The notes beneath the pieces were generated by a model. The model saw only the letters and a list, made by a program, of their open reading frames with translations. It was not told the origin of the DNA and searched no databases. Position numbers and translations under genes: made by a program. Source: Rattus norvegicus (taxonomy: Eukaryota > Chordata > Mammalia > Rodentia > Muridae). Taken from it: a stretch of DNA of 64,000 nucleotides. Shown piece by piece: positions 11,728-22,714 of this stretch; position 1 is the first letter of the stretch, and the number at the start of each line of letters is the position of its first letter. The stretch lies in the NCBI RefSeq assembly GCF_036323735.1, contig NC_086026.1:91880859-91944858 (forward strand). The letters run 5' to 3'.

Positions 11728-14473
11728 TATAAGGGAGGAATGTGGGGAATGTCATTCCAGAGAATATGCTTTTGCAAAAGCTTGGAGAATTAAGAGCAGG
11801 CATGCTTAGAACAAGGGATGAAACCTATGAAATGGCAATCACCTAGGCTGTATGGGTAAAACCCAGACAAAAAAAAGTGTCTGCTGCCAGGTGTCTGGCA
11901 CTAAGCAGTGATGGTTGGCTTGTGTACATTTGATCAGAGGGATAGCTACTCCATAATCTGAAGGAAAACAAGAAGAATTACTGAGGACAAGTCTAGATAA
12001 GAACCAAACCATGACTATACATTTCAATACCATCACATTAATAACTTGAAAAGGTTGGGAACACTGTGAATAAAGTTAAAGTCGGTCAATATATATAAAT
12101 CCAGAGGCTGTATCCAGAACCCTTAAAGATAATAACTACTAAAAAAGGTGTAAAATGTTCATATTGTGTATTGTGGTCCATAATAATTTCTTATTGGTGA
12201 GAGAATAATATCAAGGGGTGAGAGAAATCATAATCCCTGTAAGCTGCCATCATTTCTAGAAGTTATTTGCAGAAGTTCTGCTGACTATACTCAGAAAGTT
12301 TAAAGTACTAACAGGTATTAGCTCTTCTGTCCCATGAACCTCACTGATCAATACAAGATAAATAGTGCAATAATTAACTGGATCATGGCCTAAAACATGC
12401 TGCTTGCACACTCAGATGGTACATAAATAATTAGAGTAAGTTAGACATGAAGCATACTTTTTAAAGGTTAAAATGTTGTCAGCAGTTGGTGTGCTAAAAT
12501 ATTAAACACATATATGTATGTGTGTGTGTGTGTGTGTGTGCATACGTATGCATCTGAGGAGTACTAGCATAAGAATGTATTAGTTACATTAGTCTCTGTA
12601 ACAAAATCATAAAGAGCAGGTTACTCATGGCTTCAGGGATTTCAGTTTGAATTCAGCTGGCTTCCTTGCTTTTAGGCCTGGGGGGACTACAGAAGAGCAT
12701 TGCTGAGGGTAGCTGTTATCTGAGGGCAGTCAGGATTCAAGGAAAGACAGGAAGGAGAAACATAGTTCTAGATATGTTTATCTAGAATGAAAAAAGAATA
12801 GAGACAAGAATTAGATGAGTTTAACAATCATTATCATATCTTAGAACATTGGACTTAACCTAGAAAGCAATATCACTGCCATAGAAGTTAGGATACAAGT
12901 TTAACATTATATTTCTAGTTAGAAGGGTATTGTGGAGGTTGTTTCTTCATACGATATATCTATGATATCTAGTTCTTGGTGAGAGACATATTCATTGATG
13001 CAAATTAACATATTGACCCCTTTAAAAAAATCAGTACATTCGTGGTCTTAGCTGTTCAAGCTTGAGTCAAAAGAAGTCTGAAAGTTTTAATTTGCATTTC
13101 TGTAATGGCCAGTCATGTTAAACTTTTAAGACTATATTTTTTAGCCAATTTTTGTTTCCTCTGAAATGTAGTAAAGTAGGAGATGAAATTGAAATGTTGG
13201 GAATACACCAAGAAGAGCCCGTGGACACTGAAGTTTTAGTGTTCCATCTACCTGGAGTTTAAAGTCATGGGTATAAATGTAGTTTAATTTAACTTACTCT
13301 AATCATTTTTTGAAGTGAGATGTGATTGAACTATCCAGGCTATCCTAATTTCGAAAATCTTTTTGCTTTAGGTGGCCACATGCTAAGCTTTTGGAGTGCA
13401 CATCTATGCAAAATCTTAGTTTTAAAGTACTCTCCATGGGTTAGAGAGGAGAGGAGTCAAAACTACTTCACATATTCAAGCTCCACTCCTCATCTCCCTG
13501 TAATGGCATGATGATGTTGATTTGAAGGCTTTGAGAAAACTCTTGATTACAGGTTTGAATTGAAGAGGAATCTGAATTTGGTCATGATAATTATAGACTT
13601 TCCCAGTGGTTGTCAAATGGAAATTTAAATCACATAGAGAATGCAAGGTAATCATTAATTAGGACACTGACTTAAATAAATTGAGAAATTAGAATAGGTG
13701 TAAAAGATTGTGGTCTTGACAGTAACAATTTAGATATGTAGGAGTTAAGACCTAAAGAAAAATGTTTAAAAGAAATTTAAAAGAAACATAAGAAAAAGCT
13801 TCAGACAGAGACCCAGCCTCCAGAGTGTGTCTAGAATGAAATTTGGGATTCGTGTGGGAGCACTAGCAAAGCTTTGCACATTTGTATTTGCTTCTGAGAG
13901 CATGCAGGATCAGGTGACTTCACGGTGGGTATGGTTGTATTCATATGTTTTAATTTGCTGTAACAAGATACCTGAGAATTCAACTAGACAAAGTGAAAAT
14001 TTATTTTGACTCATGACATCTGATACTTGACTCTAGTCCATAGTTCCTTGGCACCATTTGTAAGTCTAAGGTAACGCTGAACATAATGGTGGGAACATTG
14101 TATTTCCAGTGACTTATGTGTTTTACAGTTTGCATTGCTTCTCAATAGCACTCCTGGGCTTGAAATCAAGCCTTCACCCCACCACATTTCAGAATACATT
14201 CTACATCCACACTCTAATAAAGATGATAGGACTGTCAAGATACAATAGAAAAAAAACGGGTAACTCAGTGTGAAAATAGGCTCACTTCCAAAGCTATGTA
14301 TTTGGAAGAATGAAGGAGAAAAGGATATGGTACTAAAGTAGACCAGTTATCTGAGCTATAAACATTATCAGTATCTACAGGAAAGACGAAGTCTACTGTC
14401 TCAATTACAAGTGATTAAAGGGAGATGGAGACATTAACCAATTCTTTCTCTGTGAAATAAGAAATGTCATCTG
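11728..14473. other. Unassigned sequence with one (TG)n tract
   Basis: No gene recognised. A short (TG)n tract lies at 12519-12540. 12570-12740 and 13945-14230 each begin with a GCTGTAACAA-like or CTGTAACAAAATCA motif, suggesting fragments of an old dispersed repeat that I could not name. Confidence 0.45.
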
Positions 14474-14643
14474 CTGGACCTGGAGTTATCTCAGTGCTTT
14501 AGAGCACTTGTTACTCTTAAAGAGGACCCACTTTGATTCCCAGAACCTATAGTCAGCTCACAGTGATCTCTAACTCCAGTCCTAGGAAACCTACGCCCTC
14601 TTTTGTCTTCCTTATGCACTAGGCATGCATGTGATACACTGCA

Positions 14644-14685
<42 letters not shown>

Positions 14686-14693
14686 AGTAAAAT

Positions 14694-14728
<35 letters not shown>

Positions 14729-14766
14729 GCAGGCAAAATACATAATAGTAAATAAATAAAAATAAG
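14474..14766 (+). repeat. B3-type SINE with internal (TG)n and (AT)n expansions
   Basis: The tRNA-derived head reads GGAGTTATCTCAGTGCTTTA and then GAGCACTTGTTACTCTTA. It is followed by CCCACTTTGATTCCCAG (box B region), CAGCTCACAGTGATCTCTAA and CTACGCCCTCTTTTGTCTTC, all B3 body landmarks. The tail contains (TG)n at 14651-14682, (AT)n at about 14694-14728, and an A-rich AATAAATAAA end. The dinucleotide runs have grown inside the SINE's A/CA-rich tail. Confidence 0.75.
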
Positions 14767-15297
14767 TTCATAAAAAAGAAAATAAGAAATGTAATCTTCT
14801 GAAGATTATTGTGGGTGAGGAGTTGTGGGAATTATAATGTGTGTAAAACTGAATTATAATAGTTGCCCTCATCTTGGGTAAGAATCTAAGTTCTAAGCCT
14901 TTTTGATGAAACTTGAAACTATGGATAGAATCGAAGATAATATGTAAGTGTTGTAATACCACAAGACATTTTTCTGAGAAAGGAGAGAGCTACTAAATTA
15001 ATTCTGGGTAGATATCACATACTGTGTAAGGAGACATGAGTTTGTATTACAATGATATTTTGTAGAGTTCAATGAATAATTTGATACAGGAAAAATTAAC
15101 TTTGGAGATGTGGCATGATGAACAAACCTCAGGAATAGAAGGAAAACACCTTTTGCTCACACTCCGTAGTTCAATAGTAGGTACACATTTTCTCTAAGAT
15201 TATGTCATTTGATCTTAGCTCCACTGCCAATCAGACCTACCTTGATGGTCACTGTGGAACACAGGATGATGGCCATCAGGAGGGAAAGTTCTCCTTT
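14767..15297. other. Unassigned unique sequence; pre-insertion flank of the full-length L1
   Basis: No gene or repeat seen. The last bases, CTCCTTT before 15298, together with the start of the target repeat give a bottom-strand TTCTT/AAAG site, a good match to the L1 endonuclease preference TTTT/AA. Confidence 0.55.
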
Positions 15298-15310
15298 AAG
15301 AATCCAGGTC
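15298..15310. repeat. Target-site duplication, copy 1 of 3
   Basis: AAGAATCCAGGTC immediately 5' of the full-length L1. The same 13 bases recur between the L1 poly-A and the ID element (21715-21727) and after the ID tail (21828-21840). The following GGG is also shared by copies 1 and 2, so the L1 duplication could be 13-16 bp. Confidence 0.95.
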
Positions 15311-16039
15311 GGGCCCGGCACTCAGCAGCTCTCTGCTCCCAGACCCGGTGAGAGAGAGACCCAACCCCCTGGTCAGGTGGGCACTCCTGAGGCTGCAGAG
15401 CAGAAGGGACCACCAACACTGCTCACCCCTGCCCACATCCCTGGCCCAAGAGGAAACTGTATAAGGCCTCTGGGCTCCCATGGGGGAGGGCCCAGGAGCA
15501 GCATTACCCCTGCCTGAGACACCTCCAGAACCTGAAAGAAACAGACCGGATAAACAGTTCTCTGCACCCAAATCCCGTGGGAGGGAGAGCTAAACCTTCA
15601 GAGAGGCAGACAAGCCTGGGAAACCAGAAGAGACTGCTCCCTGCACACACATCTCGGACGCCAGAGGAAAAAGCCAAAGACCATCTGGAACCCTGGTGCA
15701 CTGAAGCTCCCGGAAGGGGCGGCACAGGTCTTCCTGGTTGCTGCCTCTGCAGAGAGCTCCTGGGCAGCACCCCACGAGCGAACTTGAGCCTCGGGACCAC
15801 AGGTAAGACCAAATTTTCTGCTGCAAGAAAGCTGCCTGGTGAACTCAAGACACAGGCCCACAGGAACAGCTGAAGACCTGTAGAGAGGAAAAACTACACG
15901 CCCGAAAGCAGAACACTCTGTCCCCATAACTGACTGAAAGAGAGGAAAACAGGTCTACAGCACTCCTGTCACACAGGCTTATAGGACAGTCTAGCCACTG
16001 TCAGAAATAGCAGAACAAAGTAACACTAGAGATAATCTG
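15311..16039 (+). promoter_or_regulatory. L1 5' UTR with internal promoter
   Basis: GC- and CpG-richer than the surroundings and ends right before the ORF1 ATG. In the L1 family this region drives transcription from its own first bases. It contains two diverged tandem copies about 229 bases apart: CAGCTCTCTGCTCCCA at 15326 and CAGTTCTCTGCACCCA at 15555, each followed by a GAGAG..AACC stretch and an AGAGGAAA segment near the end. Short antisense and sense open frames in it are judged non-coding. Transcription factor sites were not assigned. Confidence 0.75.
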
Positions 16040-17113
16040 ATGGCGAGAGGCAAGCACAGGAACCGAAGCAACAGACACCAAGACTACATGGCATCATCGG
16101 AGCCCAATTCTCCCACCAAAACAAACATGGAATATCCAAACACACCAGAAAAGCAAGATCTAGTTTCAAAATCATATTTGATCATGATGCTGGAGGACTT
16201 CAAGAAAGACATGAACACACTTAGGGAAACACAGGAAAACATTAATAAACAAGTAGAAGCCTACAGAGAGGAATCGCAAAAATCCCTGAAAGAATTCCAG
16301 GAAAACACAATCAAACAGTTGAAGGAATTAAAAATGGAAATAGAAGCAATCAAGAAAGAACACATGGAAACAACCCTGGATATAGAAAACCAAAAGAAGA
16401 GACAAGGAGCTGTAGATACAAGCTTCACCAACAGAATACAAGAGATGGAAGAGAGAATCTCAGGAGCAGAAGATTCCATAGAAATCATTGACTCAACTGT
16501 CAAAGATAATGTAAAGCGGAAAAAGCTACTGGTCCAAAACATACAGGAAATCCAGGACTCAATGAGAAGATCAAACCTAAGGATCATAGGTATAGAAGAG
16601 AGTGAAGACTCCCAGCTCAAAGGACCAGTAAATATCTTCAACAAAATCATAGAAGAAAACTTCCCTAACCTAAAAAAAGAGATACCCATAGACATACAAG
16701 AAGCCTACAGAACTCCAAATAGATTGGACCAGAAAAGAAACACCTCCTGTCACATAATTGTCAAAACACCAAACGCACAAAATAAAGAAAGAATATTAAA
16801 AGCAGTAAGGGAAAAAGGTCAAGTAACATATAAAGGGAGACCTATCAGAATCACACCAGACTTCTCGCCAGAAACTATGAAGGCCAGAAGATCCTGGACT
16901 GATGTCATACAGACCCTAAGAGAAAAAAAATGCCAGCCCAGGTTACTGTATCCAGCAAAACTCTCAATTAACATTGATGGAGAAACCAAGATATTCCATG
17001 ACAAAACCAAATTTACACAATATCTTTCTACAAATCCAGCACTACAAAGGATAATAAATGGTAAAGCCCAACATAAGGAGGCAAGCTATACCCTAGAAGA
17101 AGCAAGAAACTAA
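16040..17113 (+). CDS. L1 ORF1 protein (ORF1p), intact frame
   Basis: A 357-residue frame with no internal stop. ORF1p is a trimeric nucleic-acid chaperone that coats L1 RNA in cytoplasmic particles. What is visible: a basic, disordered N-terminus (residues 1-40), a long charged heptad-like coiled coil (about 45-170, rich in E/K/Q with regularly spaced I/L/M), an RRM-like domain starting at the SNLRIIGIEESED stretch (about 176-255), and a C-terminal domain (about 258-338) containing RPIRITPDFSPETMKARR and a YPAKLSI motif. The length is close to that of other murine ORF1 proteins. The start is the first ATG after the 5' UTR and begins MARGKHRNR, typical of the family. ORF2 follows after about 60 bases. 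The frame is open although ORF2 is decayed, so protein could in principle be made if the 5' UTR is active; expression is not shown here. Confidence 0.93.
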   Translation: MARGKHRNRSNRHQDYMASSEPNSPTKTNMEYPNTPEKQDLVSKSYLIMMLEDFKKDMNTLRETQENINKQVEAYREESQKSLKEFQENTIKQLKELKMEIEAIKKEHMETTLDIENQKKRQGAVDTSFTNRIQEMEERISGAEDSIEIIDSTVKDNVKRKKLLVQNIQEIQDSMRRSNLRIIGIEESEDSQLKGPVNIFNKIIEENFPNLKKEIPIDIQEAYRTPNRLDQKRNTSCHIIVKTPNAQNKERILKAVREKGQVTYKGRPIRITPDFSPETMKARRSWTDVIQTLREKKCQPRLLYPAKLSINIDGETKIFHDKTKFTQYLSTNPALQRIINGKAQHKEASYTLEEARN

Positions 17114-17172
17114 TCGTCTTGGCAACAAAGCAAAAAGAATGAAAGCACACAAACATAACCTCACATCCAAAT

Positions 17173-20100
17173 ATGAATATAAAGGGAAACAATAATCACT
17201 ATTCCTTAATATCTCTCAATATCAATGGCCTCAACTCCCCAATAAAAAGACATAGATTAACAAACTGGATACGCAACGAGGACCCTGCATTCTGCTGCCT
17301 ACAGGAAAAACACCTCAGAGACAAAGACAGACACTACCTCAGAGTGAAAGGCTGGAAAACAACTTTCCAAGCAAATGGTCAGAAGAAGCAAGCTGGAGTA
17401 GCCATTCTAATATCAAATAAAATCAATTTCCAACTAAAAGTCATCAAAAAAGATAAGGAAGGACACTTCATATTCATCAAAGGAAAAATCCACCAAGATG
17501 AACTCTCAATCCTAAATATCTATGCCCCAAATACAAGGGCACCTACATACGTAAAAGAAACCTTACTAAAGCTCAAAACACACATTGCACCTCACACAAT
17601 AATAGTGGGAGATTTCAACACCCCACTCTCATCAATGGACAGATCATGGAAACAGAAATTAAACAGTGATGTCGACAGACTAAGAGAAGTCATGAGCCAA
17701 ATGGACTTAACGGATATTTATAGAACATTCTATCCTAAAGCAAAAGGATATACCTTCTCAGCTCCTCATGGTACTTTCTCCAAAATTGACCATATAATTG
17801 GTCAAAAAACGGGCCTCAACAGGTACAGAAAGATAGAAATAATCCCATGCGTGCTATCGGACCACCACGGCCTAAAACTGGTCTTCAATAACAATAAGGG
17901 AAGAATGCCCACATATACGTGGAAATTGAACAATGCTCTACTCAATGATAACCTGGTCAAGGAAGAAATAAAGAAAGAAATTAAAGACTTTTTAGAATTT
18001 AATGAAAATGAAGGTACAACATACCCAAACTTATGGGACACAATGAAAGCTGTGCTAAGAGGAAAACTCATAGCGCTGTGTGCCTGCAGAAAGAAACAGA
18101 AAAGAGCATATGTCAGCAGCTTGACAGCACACCTAAAAGCTCTAGAACAAAAAGAAGCAAATACACCCAGGAGGAGTAGAAGGCAGGAAATAATCAAGCT
18201 CAGAGCTGAAATCAACCAAGTAGAAACAAAAGGACCATAGAAAGAATCAACAGAACCAAAAGTTGGTTCTTTGAGAAAATCAACAAGATAGATAAACCCT
18301 TAGCCAGACTAACGAGAGGACACAGAGAGTGCGTCCAAATTAACAAAATCAGAAATGAAAAGGGAGACATAACTACAGATTCAGAGGAAATTCAAAAAAT
18401 CATCAGATCTTACTATAAAAACCTATATTCAACAAAATTTGAAAATCTTCAGGAAATGGACAATTTCCTAGACAGATACCAGGTACCGAAGTTAAATCAG
18501 GAACAGATAAACCAGTTAAACAACCCCATAACTCCTAAGGAAATAGAAGCAGTGATTAAAGGTCTCCCAACCAAAAAGAGCCCAGGTCCAGACGGGTTTA
18601 GTGCAGAATTCTATCAAACCTTCATAGAAGACCTCATACCAATATTATCCAAACTATTCCACAAAAGTGAAACAGATGGAGCCCTACCGAATTCCTTCTA
18701 CGAAGCCACAATTACTCTTATACCTAAACCACACAAAGACACAACAAAGAAAGAGCACTTCAGACCAATTTCCCTTATGAATATCGACGCAAAAATACTC
18801 AACAAAATTCTGGCAAACCGAATCCAAGAGCACATCAAAACAATCATCCACCATGATCAAGTAGGCTTCATCCCAGGCATGCAGGGATGGTTTAATATAC
18901 GGAAAACCATCAACGTGATCCATTATATAAACAAACTGAAAGAACAGAACCACATGATCATTTCATTAGATGCTGAGAAAGCATTTGACAAAATTCAACA
19001 CCCCTTCATGATAAAAGTCCTGGAAAGAATAGGAATTCAAGGCCCATACCTAAACATAGTAAAAGCCATATACAGCAAACCAGTTGCTAACATTAAACTA
19101 AATGGAGAGAAACTTGAAGCAATCCCACTAAAATCAGGGACTAGACAAGGCTGCCCACTCTCTCCCTACTTATTCAATATAGTTCTTGAAGTTCTAGCCA
19201 GAGCAATCAGACAACAAAAGGAGATCAAAGGGATACAGATCGGAAAAGAAGAGGTCAAAATATCACTATTTGCAGATGACATATAGTATATTTAAGTGAT
19301 CCCAAAAGTTCTACCAGAGAACTACTAAAGCTGATAAACAACTTCAGCAAAGTGGCTGGGTATAAAATTAACTCAAATAAATCAGTTGCCTTCCTCTATA
19401 CAAAAGAGAAACAAGCCGAGAAAGAAATTAGGGAAACGACACCCTTCATAATAGACCCAAATAATATAAAGTACCTCGGTGTGACTTTAACCAAGCAAGT
19501 AAAAGATCTGTACAATAAGAACTTCAAGACACTGAGGAAAGAAATTGAAGAAGACCTCAGAAGATGGAAAGATCTCCCATGCTCATGGATTGGCAGGATT
19601 AATATAGTAAAAATGGCCATTTTACCAAAAGCAATCTACAGATTCAATGCAATCCCCATCAAAATACCAATCCAATTCTTCAAAGAGTTAGACAGAACAA
19701 TTTGAAAATTCATCTGGAATAACAAAAAACCCAGGATAGCTAAAGCTATCCTCAACAATAAAAGGACTTCAGGGGGAATCACTATCCCTGAACTCAAGCA
19801 GTATTACAGAGCAATAGTGATAAAAACTGCATGGTATTGGTACAGAGACAGACAGATAGACCAATGGAATAGAATTGAAGACCCAGAAATGAACCCACAC
19901 ACCTATGGTCACTTGATTTTTGACAAAGGAGCCAAAACCATCCAATGGAAAAAAGATAGCATTTTCAGCAAATGGTGCTGGTTCAACTGGAGGTCAACAT
20001 GTAGAAGAATGCAGATCGATCCATGCTTATCACCCTGTACAAAGCTTAAGTCCAAGTGGATCAAGGACCTCCACATCAAACCAGACACACTCAAACTAAT

Positions 20101-20988
20101 AGAAGAAAAACTAGGGAAGCATCTGGAACACATGGGCACTGGAAAGAATTTCCTGAACAAAACACCAATGGCTTATGCTCTAAGATCAAGAATCGACAAA
20201 TGGGATCTCATAAAACTGCAAAGCTTCTGTAAGGCAAAGGACACTGTGGTTAGGACAAAACGGCAACCAACAGATTGGGAAAAGATCTTTACCAATCCTA
20301 CAACAGATAGAGGCCTTATATCCAAAATATACAAAGAACTCAAGAAGTTAGACCGCAGGGAAACAAATAACCCTATTAAAAAATGGGGTTCAGAGCTAAA
20401 CAAAGAATTCACAGCTGAGGAATGCCGAATGGCTGAGAAACACCTAAAGAAATGTTCAACATCTTTAGTCATAAGGGAAATGCAAATCAAAACAACCCTG
20501 AGATTTCACCTCACACCAGTGCGATTGGCTAAGATCAAAAACTCAGGTGACAGCAGATGCTGGCGAGGATGTGGAGAAAGAGGAACACTCCTCCATTGTT
20601 GGTGGGATTGCAGACTGGTAAAACCATTCTGGAAATCAGTCTGGAGGTTCCTCAGAAAATTGGACATTGAACTGCCTGAGGATCCAGCTATACCTCTCTT
20701 GGGCATATACCCAAAAGATGCCTCAACATATAAAAGAGACACGTGCTCCACTATGTTCATCGCAGCCTTATTTATAATAGCCAGAAACTGGACAGAACCC
20801 AGATGCCCATCAACATAGGAATGGATACAGAAAATGTGGTATATTGTTAATATTACTCAGCTATCAAAAACAAAGAGTTTATGAAATTCGTAGGCAAATG
20901 GTTGGAACTGGAAAATATCATCCTGAGTGAGCTAACCCAATCACAGAAAGACATACATGGTATGCACTCATTGATAAGTGGCTATTAG
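17173..20988 (+). pseudogene. L1 ORF2 (endonuclease/reverse transcriptase), disrupted
   Basis: ORF2 normally encodes an APE-type endonuclease, a reverse transcriptase and a Cys-rich C-terminus. The 17173-18240 part holds the endonuclease: SLNING (N16), LQE (E45, followed by K where the family usually has T), VGDFN (D147, N149) and LSDHHG (D230, H231) are all present. A one-A loss in the A-run at 18228-18231 shifts the frame and gives a stop at 18238. The frame continues through the RT core (SPGPDGFSAEFYQ, LDAEKAFDKI, FADD at about 19269). A one-base loss near 19282 then gives a stop at 19284. After that come a nonsense TGA at 19703 (TGC in the inverted copy) and a TAG at 20816. The C-terminal part keeps C248-x3-C252-x7-H260-x4-C265 (numbered from 19817). 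A ~10-base loss follows near 20845. Clearly non-functional. Confidence 0.95.
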
Positions 20989-21714
20989 CCCAAATGCTTG
21001 AATTACCCTAGATCCCTAGAACAAACGAAACTCAAGACGGATGATCAAAATGTGAATGCTTCACTCCTTCTTTAAATGAGGAAAAAGAATACCCTTGGCA
21101 GGGAAGGGAGAGGCAAAGATTAAAACAGAGACCGAAGGAACACCCATTCAGAGCCTGCCCCACATTTGGCCCATACATATACAGCCACCCTATTAGACAA
21201 GATGGATGAAGCAAAGAGGTGCAGACCGACAGGAGCCGGATGTAGATCGCTCCTGAGAGACACAGCCAGAATACAGCAAATACAGAGGCGAATGCCAGCA
21301 ACAAACCACTGAACTGAGAATAGGTCCCCTATTGAAGGAATCAGAGAAAGAACTGGAAGAGCTTGAAGGGGCTCGAGACCCCAAAAGTAAAACAATGCCA
21401 AGCAAGCAGAGCTTCCAGGGACTAAGCCACTACCTAAAGACTATACATGGACTGACCCTGGACTCTGACCCCATAGGTAGCAATGAATATCCTAGTAAGA
21501 GCACCAGTGGAAGGGGAAGCCCTGGGTCCTGCTAAGACTGAACCCCCAGTGAACTAGTCTATGGGGGGAGGGCGGCAATGGGGGGAGGGTTGGGAGGGGA
21601 ACACCCATAAGGAAGGGGAGGGGGGAGGGGGATGTTTGCCCGGAAACCGGGAAAGGGAATAACACTCAAAATGTATATAAGAAATACTCAAGTTAATAAA
21701 AAAAAAAAAAAAAA
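20989..21714 (+). other. L1 3' UTR with G-rich tract, AATAAA and poly-A
   Basis: Follows the expected ORF2 stop (TAG 20986-20988). 21559-21640 is an almost pure purine, G-run-rich tract with many runs of three to six G, capable on paper of forming G-quadruplexes, as known for rodent L1 3' UTRs. AATAAA at 21695-21700 merges with the poly-A. Frames in either strand here are not called as genes. Confidence 0.9.
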
Positions 21715-21727
21715 AAGAATCCAGGTC
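21715..21727. repeat. Target-site duplication, copy 2 of 3 (shared by L1 and ID)
   Basis: AAGAATCCAGGTC lies between the L1 poly-A and the ID element, serving as the 3' repeat of the L1 and the 5' repeat of the ID. Confidence 0.95.
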
Positions 21728-21827
21728 GGGGGCTGGGGATTTAGCTCAGTGGTAGAGCACTTGCCTAGGAAGTGCAAGGCCCTGGGTTCAGTCCCCAGCT
21801 CCAAAAAAAAAAAAAAAGAAAAAAAAA
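21728..21827 (+). mobile_element. ID element (BC1-type tRNA-Ala-derived SINE)
   Basis: The body carries GGATTTAGCTCAGTGGTAGA (box A) and GGGTTCAGTCCCCAGCTCC (box B region), followed by an A15-G-A10-like tail. ID SINEs are transcribed by RNA polymerase III and mobilised in trans by L1. The body has an extra 5' G and a few changes from the rat consensus (AAGTGC instead of AAGCGC). It is flanked on both sides by the same 13-bp target repeat that flanks the L1. Confidence 0.95.
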
Positions 21828-21840
21828 AAGAATCCAGGTC
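21828..21840. repeat. Target-site duplication, copy 3 of 3
   Basis: AAGAATCCAGGTC after the ID tail, continuing into unique flank AATCTTTCTTG. This joins the unique DNA before 15298 to give the empty site. Confidence 0.95.
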
Positions 21841-22540
21841 AATCTTTCTTGTTAACAGCTGTGTCACTCTATTGTAATCACTTTCATATTCAAATTAGAA
21901 AATATTATTTTTTTGTGCCAAATGTCCTATGATAGCTTATTTTCTTCTTCAGAGATAGCTCTTGTCTGCCACTTACAAAGATACTTTAATACTGGTACAA
22001 TACGTAGTATTTTCTCCAATTGTTAAGTAAAGAATATACCAAATGTTGCTTAGCTACCCAGTTTGCTGAAGTTCCTTTTATTTGATGTCCACATTTTAAT
22101 AAAATTGGTTCCTTGAGTATATAATGTACCTCTTCATAAAGAATTTTTTCCAACCACCTTGGGAAAATTACGTGCAACAGTTACTTTGATTGTAATGACA
22201 CCTTCTGTATCTACTTGGTAGAGATAGAGCCAAAAAATGCTTTTAGTCAGGCCTTAAGGTGGTTACTCCTCTGAAGCAAAAACTGCCCTTTTCTCATTTC
22301 AATTTTCTACCAACTGACAATTCAAAATGCTCTCTGATATAGATATTATTTATAGCAGTCTAAAGATGCTCAACTTGAAAATATAAAAATGTCAATGTAT
22401 TTTATTACAATAAAATTTAGTACATTGCTTAATATGATATTAATTATATTCCATTCTAATTAAAATTTATTTATTTATTTGTATTGTCTAAACATACAAG
22501 ATAAAGTTTTAAAAGCTCTTTATTTCACTCAGGTTATTGA
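21841..22540. other. Unassigned AT-rich sequence
   Basis: No gene or repeat recognised. An AT-rich stretch with TTTATTTATTTATTT lies near 22465-22480. Confidence 0.5.
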
Positions 22541-22544
22541 CTGT

Positions 22545-22678
22545 TGGAGAAATGTGTGCCACACTTGTAATTCTAGTACTCAATACATGAATACAGGGAG
22601 ACTGCCAGCCATGACTTTCCAGCAGGACAGGTTACAAGGCAAACTGTAGGCCAGTCTAGAGTAACAACAATCAGAAAA
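22545..22678 (+). repeat. Degenerate B1/B4-like SINE
   Basis: ATGTGTGCCACACTTGTAAT followed by TCTAGTACTCAATAC resembles the B1 start (TGGCGCACGCCTGTAATCCCAGCACTC). A GGGAGACTGCCAGCCATGA segment and a GGCCAGTCTAGAGTAACAAC segment follow in the right order. Highly diverged, boundaries approximate. Confidence 0.5.
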
Positions 22679-22714
22679 TTGGCTGCTTGTTCCCTGTGAC
22701 TTATAGTACATTTA

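Larger units (their letters stand above)
15311..21714 (+). mobile_element. Full-length rat-type L1 (LINE-1) retrotransposon
   Basis: Complete L1 architecture in about 6.4 kb: GC-rich 5' UTR (15311-16039), intact ORF1 (16040-17113), a ~60-base inter-ORF spacer, ORF2 (17173-20988, broken), a 3' UTR with a G-rich polypurine tract, AATAAA at 21695-21700 and a poly-A run up to the target repeat. L1 moves by target-primed reverse transcription using ORF1 RNA-binding trimers and the ORF2 endonuclease/reverse transcriptase. This copy cannot encode full ORF2. Three further copies with nearly the same 3' end occur at 26883-27811 (forward), 54261-55110 (forward) and 40864-41445 (reverse), so this is a recently active family. 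The element is flanked by a perfect target repeat, with no 3' transduction. Confidence 0.95.

Noticed and set aside
15296..15927. Several open frames of 64-114 codons on both strands in the L1 5' UTR
   Set aside because: The region is GC-rich with few stops by chance; frames overlap each other on both strands and lie within the known non-coding L1 promoter.
17173..20988. Functional L1 reverse transcriptase / active L1
   Set aside because: Two single-base losses (18228-18231 and about 19282), nonsense codons at 19703 and 20816 and a further small loss near 20845 destroy the frame.
15298..21840. CRISPR-like or att-site-like spaced repeats (three identical 13-mers)
   Set aside because: Spacing is 6.4 kb and about 100 bp, and each intervening unit is a retroelement ending in poly-A; target-site duplication explains it.
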